Below, in pieces: positions 15,231 to 22,962 of a stretch of DNA of 32,253 nucleotides. Every line of letters begins with the position of its first letter. Positions within the stretch are counted from its first letter, which is position 1. Source of the DNA: Spirochaetales bacterium (GTDB taxonomy: Bacteria; Spirochaetota; Spirochaetia; DSM-27196; PWMO01). A program made the position numbers and the translations under genes. The notes under the pieces were generated by a model. The model saw only the letters and a program-made list of their open reading frames with translations. It searched no databases and was not told the DNA's origin. The DNA is taken from positions 1 through 32,253 of the forward strand of contig SKLB01000081.1 in the NCBI GenBank assembly GCA_007123465.1. The letters are read 5' to 3'.

Positions 15231-16157
15231 GTGCTCAGGCTTGGATTGGTACCGCTCTACCTGATGCTCCTGATATGTGGCGCTGTCACCGGCCTGGCTC
15301 AAGAACCGGCGGCGCAGCCGCTTGAGGCCAACGTTGTTACGCGGGTGACCGCTGGCGGGCGGCTGCAAATGCGCGCGCTGGCAGCCGCCTACCCCGATCG
15401 AATAGCGGAAACTGCGTTCCGTGACGGTGAATGGGCGCTGCGCATCGATCAGACATGGTTCTACTGGGCCGACGGCCGGCTGCTTCCCGAACCGGAGCGC
15501 TTCAACAGCCGTCTGTACACCGCGATTCGTTTCTACAACTACACGCTCGGTCCGCTGCAGCAGCGCCGGGTTGATGACGAAACCGCCGAGCGACTACGCG
15601 CGCGCAGTCAGGCGCCGGCGGAGCAGGGCCTTCCGCGCCATAACGCTTTCCTGGACTCGCTGTACGGCATCTCGAGCTACCGTGACGCTTCGCAGCATAT
15701 CGTTGAGATCACCTTCCTCGGCATGAAAACGCGCGCGCACCGCATGATAGTTGAGCCGCTGGCGCAGGTGGAACGCGAAATCCGCTCGTTGATGGTCACA
15801 GACCAGGCGGTGCGTGATGCCGTTGCGGATCTTCAGCAGGTCAGCACCTTCTCCTGGCGCGAGATCGCCGGGACCAACCGTCGCAGCTACCACAGTTACG
15901 GCGTAGCCGTAGACCTCATCCCGCGTACGTACCGCAACCGCTTTGGCTACTGGCGCTGGGCAATGCAGTCTGGAATTGAAGAGTGGTGGGACCTGCCCGC
16001 GGAACAGCGCTGGAGCATGCCGCCGCCGGTCATCGATTCTTTTGAGAAGCACGGTTTCATCTGGGGCGGAAAATGGTTATCGTTTGACCCGATCCACTTC
16101 GAGTACCGTCCTGAGGTAATCCTGCTATCGCGCTGGCGCGATGCCGGAATTCACTAA
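15231..16157 (+). CDS. Secreted M15-family peptidoglycan peptidase (VanY/M15C-like)
   Basis: A 308-residue protein. From the GTG at 15231 the N-terminus is a clean signal peptide ending GAVTGLA before QEPAAQ, supporting this start over the TTG at 15195. The C-terminal domain has the zinc-peptidase motifs SYHSYGVAVD (HxxGxAxD, His221 and Asp228) and FDPIHFEYRPE (His289), with HGFIWGGKWLS between them. M15 enzymes cut D-Ala-D-Ala or L-Ala-D-Glu bonds of cell-wall peptides in the periplasm. The 150-residue middle region (YPDRIAETAF to SRSQAP) is not a domain I recognise. It is a single gene 39 bp before dsdA, which has its own promoter. Confidence 0.85.
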   Translation: MLRLGLVPLYLMLLICGAVTGLAQEPAAQPLEANVVTRVTAGGRLQMRALAAAYPDRIAETAFRDGEWALRIDQTWFYWADGRLLPEPERFNSRLYTAIRFYNYTLGPLQQRRVDDETAERLRARSQAPAEQGLPRHNAFLDSLYGISSYRDASQHIVEITFLGMKTRAHRMIVEPLAQVEREIRSLMVTDQAVRDAVADLQQVSTFSWREIAGTNRRSYHSYGVAVDLIPRTYRNRFGYWRWAMQSGIEEWWDLPAEQRWSMPPPVIDSFEKHGFIWGGKWLSFDPIHFEYRPEVILLSRWRDAGIH

Positions 16158-16161
16158 GTCG

Positions 16162-16190
16162 TCGACCGGGCAGCAAAAGCGCGCTATACT
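16162..16190 (+). promoter_or_regulatory. Promoter of dsdA, leaderless placement
   Basis: TCGACC (16162-16167), 17-bp spacer, TATACT (16185-16190), then only six bases to the ATG at 16197. There is no Shine-Dalgarno sequence. Confidence 0.5.
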
Positions 16191-16196
16191 CTGCTC

Positions 16197-17507
16197 ATGC
16201 ACTTCGATCCGCCCCAGACAGCGCTGCTCGATGACATAAAGGCCGCAAAACCGCTGTTCTGGCGCAATCCCAACCGGATTTCCGCCTCGGTCGCGCTGCC
16301 GACACTCGCGCTGACAGCCGACGACATGTTTGCTGCCCAGGCGCGCCTGGAGCGTTTCGCACCGCTGGTCGAGCAGCTGTTCCCCGACACTCGCTCCAGC
16401 AACGGCATCATCGACAGTCCGCTACGACCCGCGCCCACGTTGGCGAGAACGCTCCAGAGCGAGTATCGCCTGCCGTTTACGCCGCGCATCGTGCTGAAAT
16501 GCGACAACGAGCTACCGGTGGCTGGTTCGATCAAAGCTCGCGGCGGCGTGTACGAAGTGCTGTGCTACGCCGAACGTCTTGCAATTGAGTCCGGCCTGCT
16601 CAACGGCGCCGATCTGGCCGCAGCAGACTACCGGTTGTTCAACCAGAACAATACGCATCAGCTGTTTTCGCAGCACACTATCACGGTTGCATCAACCGGC
16701 AACCTGGGACTCAGCGTAGGCATCACCGGCCGTGCGCTGGGCTTCAAAGTGGAAGTGCATATGTCGCACGATGCCAAGACCTGGAAAAAGCGTCTGCTGC
16801 GCGAACGCGGTGCCGGTGTCATCGAGCATCGCGGAGACTACAGCGCCGCCGTGGTAGCCGCACGTGAAGCCGGCCAGGCCTTTCCACGCGTTCACTTTGT
16901 CGACGATGAACGCTCGCAGGAGCTGTTTCTGGGATACAGTGTTGCTGCTTTGCGGTTGCAGAAGCAACTGCTGCAATTGGAGGACGCTCAATACCGCGAT
17001 ACGCCGCTGGATTTCTATCTTCCGTGCGGAGTTGGCGGCGGTCCGGGCGGCGTAACCTTTGGTCTGAAGCACGCGCTGCAGGACCGTGCCCGCTGTTACT
17101 TTGCCGAACCGACCCACGCACCGTGTTTCCTGCTGGGAATGCTGACCGGACGCAGCGGGTTGCACGTCTCGGAATACGGACTTGATGGGATCACCGCTGC
17201 CGATGGGCTGGCGGTGGGCATGCCGTCACCTCTGGTCCTGCCAATGATGCTGCAGTTGCTGGACGGCTGCTACACTTGTGGTGACCAGCAGCTCATGCGA
17301 CTGGCTTTCCTGTTGTGGCAGACCGAGGGTATCCGCGCCGAACCTTCGGCCGCCGCAGCGCTTGTTGGTCCGCTGCTGCGTGCCCTTCAGCCCGACAGTG
17401 TCGCTGACGCCGGCAGCGTAACCCACGTCTGCTGGCTGACCGGTGGCGCAATGCTGCCGGAGCAGGATTTCTTCGCTATTCTTGAGCGAGGTCAGCGCAA
17501 CACATAG
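16197..17507 (+). CDS. dsdA: D-serine ammonia-lyase
   Basis: A 436-residue PLP enzyme of normal DsdA length. It has IIDSPLRPAP, the cofactor lysine in ELPVAGSIKARGG (Lys113), VASTGNLGLSVGITGRALGFKVEVHMS, the phosphate-binding PCGVGGGPGGVTFGLK, and DGLAVGMPS with a C-terminal LTGGAMLPEQDF. It converts D-serine to pyruvate and ammonia, for detoxification or as a carbon and nitrogen source. No dsdC regulator or dsdX transporter is adjacent; the upstream gene is a cell-wall peptidase, which could release D-amino acids, though separate promoters weaken that link. It converges on the HPr-domain gene. Confidence 0.95.
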   Translation: MHFDPPQTALLDDIKAAKPLFWRNPNRISASVALPTLALTADDMFAAQARLERFAPLVEQLFPDTRSSNGIIDSPLRPAPTLARTLQSEYRLPFTPRIVLKCDNELPVAGSIKARGGVYEVLCYAERLAIESGLLNGADLAAADYRLFNQNNTHQLFSQHTITVASTGNLGLSVGITGRALGFKVEVHMSHDAKTWKKRLLRERGAGVIEHRGDYSAAVVAAREAGQAFPRVHFVDDERSQELFLGYSVAALRLQKQLLQLEDAQYRDTPLDFYLPCGVGGGPGGVTFGLKHALQDRARCYFAEPTHAPCFLLGMLTGRSGLHVSEYGLDGITAADGLAVGMPSPLVLPMMLQLLDGCYTCGDQQLMRLAFLLWQTEGIRAEPSAAAALVGPLLRALQPDSVADAGSVTHVCWLTGGAMLPEQDFFAILERGQRNT

Positions 17508-17537
17508 CGCGGACAACGTATTGTCTCATTGTTTGCA

Positions 17538-19088
17538 TCAGCGCTTCAGATAGCCAAGCTCCCGCGGCAAAGGGATATTGTTGCCGAACTGATCCTCGCC
17601 GTATCCGTTGTCGGCCAGTAGTTTCAGGTCATCCAGGGCGCGCTTGTCTCCGTGGAACGTGACACCGATATCAGCGCGGATGTCGATAGCACCTTCTGCC
17701 AGCAGTTGTGCAACTGCCCGTCTGGCGTACTCACCCAGCGACTCGCCCTCGGTTACGCTGATGTCATCCAGACTTATGTCCTGCGAATAGATAACCAGCT
17801 TCTTCTGGCGGAATAGCGCCAGAAGCATCTCGTATAACGCTCCCGGATAGTCGCCCTTCTGGCCGTTGGGATCGCTCATTTCCACAAGCGCCCGACCGAT
17901 TGTGCGGCGCTTGATGGCGTTAATCCGTTCATTAACGCGGATAATATCCAGCGGGGCGGAAGCGTCACAGCGCTCGTCCTCGAGTTCAAGCGTGACCTCG
18001 CTGCCGTAGTGACGTACAATGCGCGCAATCAGCGTCGAAGGGCGTACGTGAAAGCCCCGATAGGCCGGCGCCGGTAACATGATCGTGGTGTTCACGGTAT
18101 ACTGGCGGATCAGCTCGCGGCAAAGTTCCTGTGCGCTGGTTGCGAAGAGCATCGCGAACTCCATAGCGTACGATGTGACGATCCACGACATGTCCTGCTG
18201 CATTTCTGTAAAAGTTTCGCGGTACGATGAATCGGCGCCTATCATATGACGTTCGTAATGATGGGTCAGACCGGTAATGACCTCCAGCAGATGAAAGACG
18301 ATAGTAGCGTGTCCGCGCAGAAAGCTCAGCTTTTCGTTGGATTGCTCGAGATCGGTTCCGCCGATATAAGAATCGTACAGCGCCTGCAGATTATGAAACA
18401 CATCCTCAAAGCGACGGAAGTCTTTCTCGCACGCAACAGCCGGTACGCAATCACAAAAACCCCGTTCCTGCAGCGCAGAATACACACCACGAAAATCGCT
18501 GCCTTCAACCTCGTTCAGAAAGGCGGTAGCCAGGCTGACCACGGTCTCATCGGGTTTACGATGTACGGTGTTACGCACCAGATCGTTGGGAAGCCGCCAT
18601 GTGACCTCTTCGCTCTCGACGCAGCGCGGCTCATAGGCGGGAAAGTCCGAGTAGAGATCGTACTGTCGCGCCAGGCCCACAAAGGTGTTCAGGACTGTGG
18701 TCAGCAGACGGTTGCTGCATTCGAGCGCCGAGCTGGTTGCCTGGTCAACGTCCTCGTCAACTTGCATCAGCGCGTAGAGCGGAATGCTGTACTTGAGGTG
18801 CAGCAGCTTGTAGTGCACATCCGAAAAAAGCTTGACCGCGGCAACTCCGCGGCGAAACGGGATCCAGTATTGATTTGTTCGCGCGCCGTAGGCGTCGGCC
18901 AGCTCTTCGAGTCGCCCGATTTCCTGCAGCAGCAGTCCTAACGCGGTACGTCCAGGATGCTGCGGCGCTACATCAAGAACGTGCTCTGCGAGCCTTAACG
19001 TATGGCGCAGCATGCACCTAACCATGCTGCGAAAATCCTCCTCGCTGTGAACCAGGCATCGTTCTACCATTGTAGTGAAGTCTATCAT
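17538..19088 (-). CDS. Large protein of unknown role with an embedded HPr-like phosphocarrier domain
   Basis: A 516-residue soluble protein. Residues 1 to about 330 are mostly helical and not recognisable. About 336-415 resembles HPr: GFHVRPSTLIARIVRHYG matches the phospho-His loop GLHARPA (candidate His347, followed by Arg349 and Pro350), then SEVTLELEDERCDASAPLDI corresponds to the HPr strand and the regulatory-loop region, although the usual IMGIM Ser segment is not conserved. Residues 420-516 form another uncharacterised alpha/beta region. No PTS gene is nearby, so a regulatory rather than sugar-transport role is plausible. I start at the ATG at 19088; an upstream TTG at 19127 also lies in frame and no Shine-Dalgarno is seen at either. 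Confidence 0.7.
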   Translation of the reverse strand: MIDFTTMVERCLVHSEEDFRSMVRCMLRHTLRLAEHVLDVAPQHPGRTALGLLLQEIGRLEELADAYGARTNQYWIPFRRGVAAVKLFSDVHYKLLHLKYSIPLYALMQVDEDVDQATSSALECSNRLLTTVLNTFVGLARQYDLYSDFPAYEPRCVESEEVTWRLPNDLVRNTVHRKPDETVVSLATAFLNEVEGSDFRGVYSALQERGFCDCVPAVACEKDFRRFEDVFHNLQALYDSYIGGTDLEQSNEKLSFLRGHATIVFHLLEVITGLTHHYERHMIGADSSYRETFTEMQQDMSWIVTSYAMEFAMLFATSAQELCRELIRQYTVNTTIMLPAPAYRGFHVRPSTLIARIVRHYGSEVTLELEDERCDASAPLDIIRVNERINAIKRRTIGRALVEMSDPNGQKGDYPGALYEMLLALFRQKKLVIYSQDISLDDISVTEGESLGEYARRAVAQLLAEGAIDIRADIGVTFHGDKRALDDLKLLADNGYGEDQFGNNIPLPRELGYLKR

Positions 19089-19149
19089 AAGAGAGTTGAA
19101 ATAACCATTTGCGTCTACCAACCGCACATGCTATAGTGAAGCCATTCCT

Positions 19150-19180
19150 GCACAATTGTTGTATTGCTTTGCACAACTGT
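19150..19180 (+). promoter_or_regulatory. Tandem operator-like repeats at the FAD-dehydrogenase promoter
   Basis: GCACAATTGT (19150-19159) and GCACAACTGT (19171-19180) are near-identical direct repeats 21 bp apart, two turns of the helix. The first contains the perfect dyad ACAATTGT. They overlap the -35 and abut the -10, a typical layout for a repressor that binds cooperatively. The regulator is not in the window. Confidence 0.45.
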
Positions 19181-19185
19181 AAAAT
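19156..19185 (+). promoter_or_regulatory. Promoter of the glycerol-phosphate-dehydrogenase-like operon
   Basis: TTGTTG (19156-19161), 18-bp spacer, TAAAAT (19180-19185). Transcription would start near 19192 and leave a short leader containing AGAGG eight bases before the ATG at 19214. Confidence 0.45.
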
Positions 19186-19213
19186 CAGGAGTCCATCAAG
19201 AGAGGTGCCGGTT

Positions 19214-20674
19214 ATGTCTGACAACGCCACTACAACGCAGTCGCGCGCGCGCCCGACCATTGCGGTTATCGGCGCCGGAGTCAGCGGCGCGTGCATCTCC
19301 AGGCAGCTATCGGCCTATGAAACCGATGTTGTACTACTGGACCGCGAGGCCGACGTATCCTTTGGAGTGTCAAAGGCCAACTCAGGAATTATTCACGGCG
19401 GTTTCCATCATAGCCCCAAATACCTCAAGACGCGCCTGGAGATCCGCGGCAACCAGATGTTCGATCGGTTGCAGCGCGAACTCGACTTCCCATTTCTGCG
19501 CTGTGGTATCCTGGTTGTTGCGCTCAGCGACGAGGAGATGAAGTACATCGATCACCTCTACACGCAGGGCGTGACAAACGGCGCCATCGGTATCGAGATG
19601 TGTTCGCGAGAACGCATGTTTGAACTGGAACCCAAGCTCAACAGCGACTGCGTCGGTGGCCTGCACGCACCCGGGGGCGGTGTTATCGAGCCGTACCGCT
19701 TTGTCTTCTCGGTGGTAGAATCGGCGTGCAAGAACAGCGTTCAGCTGATGACCGATTTCAACGTGGTAGCCACAGAGCGTCAAAATGACAGGCACGTCAT
19801 TCACGCCCAGGACGGACGCGTTGTGCAGGCCGACTACGTTGTCAATGCCGCGGGCCTGCACGCCGATGAAGTCTCAAGACTGTTGCGGGCCGAGGAGTTC
19901 GCAATCTCGCCGCGCAAAGGCGAGTACTACCTGTTGGACCGCATGACCAAGGCAGCACCGCAACGGGTACTCTTCCCGGTGCCCACCCGGATTTCCAAGG
20001 GCATGCTGGTCATACCTACCGCCGAAGGAACCGTCTTGATTGGACCTACCGCCCAGGAAATCCAGGACAAGGACGATCTATCTACCAACGCCGAACAATT
20101 GAACCAGATCTTCGATCAGGCGCGCAAGATGATACCCGTGGTATCCCAGACTGACGTTATCGCCGCCTTCTCAGGCCTGCGCCCGGCGCTGCAGGACGCG
20201 GACTTCTACATCGATATTTCGCAGCAGGCCCCGAACCTGATCCAGGTTGCCGGTATCCAGTCACCGGGGCTCACTGCAGCACCGGCGATTGGCGAATACG
20301 TCAAGGATCTGCTCAAAAAAGCCGGTTGCCGCCTGACCGAGAAGACAGATTGGGATCCTTTTGTGACCAAGGTGCCGCGAATCCGCGATTTCACACCCTT
20401 TGAGGCAGACGAACTGCTGCAGAGCAATCCGGCGTACGGCAATCTGGTCTGCCGCTGTGAGACCATTTCCGAGGCTGAAGTAGTTGAAGCGATTCGACGC
20501 GGACACACTACGCTCGACGGCATCAAGTACTACACGCGCGCCCAGATGGGCCGCTGTCAGGGCGGGTTCTGCACCTACAGGATCATCAAACTTATCATGC
20601 GTGAAACTGGAATGGACTACGATCAGATAACCAAGCGCGGCCGCGGCAGCGTGGTGCTCAGCGGTAGACTGTAG
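19214..20674 (+). CDS. glpA: FAD-dependent glycerol-3-phosphate-dehydrogenase-like oxidoreductase with BFD-type [2Fe-2S] domain
   Basis: A 486-residue flavoprotein. A DAO-fold domain begins with the dinucleotide motif IAVIGAGVSGACISR and continues with SKANSGIIHGGFHH, GGVIEPYRFV and the FAD-contacting VVNAAGLHAD. The C-terminus is a BFD-like iron-sulfur domain with ligands CRC (413/415) and CxxxxC (448/453) in GRCQGGFC. This is the architecture of anaerobic GlpA, which oxidises glycerol-3-phosphate to dihydroxyacetone phosphate. The ATG at 19214 is chosen for its AGAGG site; earlier in-frame codons overlap the promoter. It is first in an operon with a second flavoprotein, a DUF1667 protein and a hemolysin-III protein. 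A different 2-hydroxy-acid substrate is possible. Confidence 0.88.
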   Translation: MSDNATTTQSRARPTIAVIGAGVSGACISRQLSAYETDVVLLDREADVSFGVSKANSGIIHGGFHHSPKYLKTRLEIRGNQMFDRLQRELDFPFLRCGILVVALSDEEMKYIDHLYTQGVTNGAIGIEMCSRERMFELEPKLNSDCVGGLHAPGGGVIEPYRFVFSVVESACKNSVQLMTDFNVVATERQNDRHVIHAQDGRVVQADYVVNAAGLHADEVSRLLRAEEFAISPRKGEYYLLDRMTKAAPQRVLFPVPTRISKGMLVIPTAEGTVLIGPTAQEIQDKDDLSTNAEQLNQIFDQARKMIPVVSQTDVIAAFSGLRPALQDADFYIDISQQAPNLIQVAGIQSPGLTAAPAIGEYVKDLLKKAGCRLTEKTDWDPFVTKVPRIRDFTPFEADELLQSNPAYGNLVCRCETISEAEVVEAIRRGHTTLDGIKYYTRAQMGRCQGGFCTYRIIKLIMRETGMDYDQITKRGRGSVVLSGRL

Positions 20675-20685
20675 GAGAGACAATC

Positions 20686-21942
20686 ATGCAGGAGAAACAG
20701 TACGACATCGCCGTAATCGGCGGCGGCGCTGCCGGTATGGCTGCCGCGGTGGAGGTCCGCCGCCACGGGTTCTCTTGCGTCATACTGGAACGCGAGAACC
20801 AGCTTGGCGGAATCCTGATGCAGTGCATCCACAACGGTTTTGGCCTGCAGGAGTTCAAACAGGAACTCACCGGCCCCGAATTTGCCGAGGAGTTCATCGA
20901 ACAAGTACGCCATTGCGGCGTGGAGGTCCTCCTCGATACCACTGTTTCCAGCATCGAAGACTCAAAAAACGGCAAGCAGCTCTACTGCTATTCGCAGCAC
21001 AATGGAATCATAAGAATTACGGTATGCGCCGTTATCCTGGCGATGGGCTGTCGCGAGCGCAACCGCGGCAACATACGCACCCCGGGGACGCGTCCTGCCG
21101 GTGTCTATACCGCCGGCCTGGCACAGCGCCTGGTCAACGTTGAGGGCTATATTCCCGGCAAAGACGTGGTAATTGTAGGTTCCGGCGATATCGGTTTGAT
21201 CATGGCGCGCCGCATGACCTGGGTGGGGGCCAGGGTTCACGCGGTGGTAGAGATCCAGCCCTACCCCTCCGGCCTGACGCGAAATATCGTTCAGTGTCTC
21301 AATGACTTCGATATCCCGCTCTACCTGTCCCACGTGGTGACGCGGATCCTGGGCAAAGATCGGCTCGAAATGGTGGAGATAACCCCGCTGAAAGACGGTA
21401 TCCCGGATCACGACAGCGCGTTCCATATCGCCTGCGACACGCTGCTGCTGTCGGTAGGACTGGTACCGGAGAACGAACTGGCGCAGGCGGCCGGGATTGA
21501 ACTCTCAGCGCAGACCAACGGGGCGTTGGTCGACTCGACTATGATGACATCCGTGGCCGGGATCTTCTCGTGCGGCAACGTGCTGCACGTCCATGATCTT
21601 GCAGATTACGCTGCCGAAGAGGCCAGGCGCACGGGAGCCTACGCCGCCGCGTGGCTGCGGAACAGACCGCCACGGCAGCAGGTGGCCATCAGAGCCGGTG
21701 CCAACGTCCGTTACGTCAGCCCGCCAAAAATGAACCCTGAACATCCGGACAAACTCTACCTGCGCGCGCTGATCGTCAAGAATAACGCCCAACTGACGAT
21801 GAAACTCGATAATCTGACCGTCAAGCAGAAGAAGCTGCCGCACGTGCAACCGTCGGAGATGGTCAGCGTAACGCTCACCCAACGAGACCTCGAAAAATGG
21901 CAACTATCCGCCGATTCCGTGCTGGAGGTAAGCATCCGATGA
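20686..21942 (+). CDS. NAD(P)/FAD-dependent oxidoreductase, partner subunit of the GlpA-like protein
   Basis: A 418-residue pyridine-nucleotide-disulfide-type flavoprotein: N-terminal FAD motif IAVIGGGAAGMAAAVEVRR, a second nucleotide-binding motif VVIVGSGDIGLIMARR in the middle, and a closing FAD motif TSVAGIFSCGNVLHVHD. It lacks the redox CxxC of thioredoxin reductase. In many anaerobes such a protein is encoded between a GlpA-like subunit and a DUF1667 protein, and is thought to pass electrons to NAD or a quinone/ferredoxin pool. The gene starts 11 bp after the previous stop with GGAG eight bases upstream, and its TGA overlaps the DUF1667 start by four bases. Confidence 0.88.
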   Translation: MQEKQYDIAVIGGGAAGMAAAVEVRRHGFSCVILERENQLGGILMQCIHNGFGLQEFKQELTGPEFAEEFIEQVRHCGVEVLLDTTVSSIEDSKNGKQLYCYSQHNGIIRITVCAVILAMGCRERNRGNIRTPGTRPAGVYTAGLAQRLVNVEGYIPGKDVVIVGSGDIGLIMARRMTWVGARVHAVVEIQPYPSGLTRNIVQCLNDFDIPLYLSHVVTRILGKDRLEMVEITPLKDGIPDHDSAFHIACDTLLLSVGLVPENELAQAAGIELSAQTNGALVDSTMMTSVAGIFSCGNVLHVHDLADYAAEEARRTGAYAAAWLRNRPPRQQVAIRAGANVRYVSPPKMNPEHPDKLYLRALIVKNNAQLTMKLDNLTVKQKKLPHVQPSEMVSVTLTQRDLEKWQLSADSVLEVSIR

Positions 21943-22325
21943 GCGTAACAGACAGCAACACAAAAGAGATGATCTGCATCAGCTGTCCGATCGGCTGCCG
22001 TCTCACGGTCAGCCAGGACAAGGATAACGACATCACCGTTACGGGCAACAAGTGCGCCCGCGGTAAGGTTTATGGCGAAGAAGAATATCTTGCACCCAAG
22101 CGAATGGTTACCTGCACCTGCCGCACCGACAGTCAAGAGTTTCCGCGTCTTGCGGTGCGCACCATGTCTGCGATACCAATCGAGTATATCGATGACCTGC
22201 TGCGTGAACTCTACCGCATGACCGTTGCACTGCCGGTCAGACGCGGCCAGCCTCTGATTGTGAACTACCGCGGCACCGGGGTCGACGTACTAGCCAGCAT
22301 GAGCCTGAAAGATCACAGCCGATGA
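21939..22325 (+). CDS. DUF1667 Cys-rich protein
   Basis: A 128-residue protein with Cys13, Cys16, Cys20 and Cys39 (CxxCxxxC plus NKCARG), followed by KRMVTCTCR. This is the DUF1667 pattern, regularly encoded as the third member of the GlpA-like/FAD-oxidoreductase cluster. The Cys set could hold an iron-sulfur cluster or zinc and act as a small electron-transfer or scaffolding subunit; this is inference. The start overlaps the upstream TGA (ATGA) with GGAGG ten bases before, and its own TGA overlaps the next gene in the same way. Confidence 0.88.
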   Translation: MSVTDSNTKEMICISCPIGCRLTVSQDKDNDITVTGNKCARGKVYGEEEYLAPKRMVTCTCRTDSQEFPRLAVRTMSAIPIEYIDDLLRELYRMTVALPVRRGQPLIVNYRGTGVDVLASMSLKDHSR

Positions 22326-22942
22326 GCACCCCGCGCGAAGAACTGGCCAACAGCGTAACACACGCAGCCGGGGCGCTGATGGCACTATTCGGGGGCGCTG
22401 TGCTCATTATCCGGGCAGCCGTTCGGGGCAGTGCGCTGCATGTGGTGACGGTTTCTATCTTTTCGGCAACGCTGGTTCTGCTTTACACATCTTCAACGCT
22501 GTACCACGCAATACCGTCTCACGGGGCTAAACAGCGTCTGAAGCTGCTCGATCACGTGGCAATCTACCTGCTGATCGCCGGCACCTATACCCCGTTTGCG
22601 CTGGTGGGACTCGGCGGCAGCTGGGGCTGGACCATTTTTGGCGTTATCTGGGGCCTGGCTGTTCTGGGCATAGCTTTCAAGCTGTTTTTCATCGGCCGAT
22701 TCAGGCGCCTCTCAACCGCGGTCTACGTAGGCATGGGTTGGGTAGTGGTGGTGGCCGTGGTGCCGCTGCTACAGGCGCTCGATCCGTGGACACTCTTCTG
22801 GCTGGCAGCCGGCGGTATCTGCTACACCGCCGGCACTCTGTTCTACCTCAGCCGGCGCCTGCGGTTTGGCCACTCGATCTGGCACCTGTTTGTGCTCGCC
22901 GGCAGCGCCTGCCACTACTGCGGAATCTGGACGATTATCTGA
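22322..22942 (+). CDS. Hemolysin III / PAQR-family membrane protein
   Basis: A 206-residue seven-helix inner-membrane protein of the HlyIII (YqfA) family. It shows the conserved N-terminal E(E/L).AN..TH region, SSTLYHAIP with the metal-ligand His, LDHVAIYLLIAGTYTP (Asp-His) and the C-terminal FGHSIWHLFVLAGSACHY with two further His. Family members are related to PAQR receptors and proposed zinc-dependent amidases, and affect membrane lipid balance. Its start overlaps the DUF1667 stop (ATGA), so it is translationally coupled to the dehydrogenase genes, a less expected partner. The end is convergent with the rRNA methyltransferase (20-bp gap). Confidence 0.9.
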   Translation: MSTPREELANSVTHAAGALMALFGGAVLIIRAAVRGSALHVVTVSIFSATLVLLYTSSTLYHAIPSHGAKQRLKLLDHVAIYLLIAGTYTPFALVGLGGSWGWTIFGVIWGLAVLGIAFKLFFIGRFRRLSTAVYVGMGWVVVVAVVPLLQALDPWTLFWLAAGGICYTAGTLFYLSRRLRFGHSIWHLFVLAGSACHYCGIWTII

Positions 22943-22962
22943 TACGCTCGATCGGTTACGGC

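Noticed and set aside
17512..17525. GACAA-CGTA-TTGTC hairpin between dsdA and the HPr-domain gene
   Set aside because: A five-bp AT-containing stem is too weak to call a terminator.
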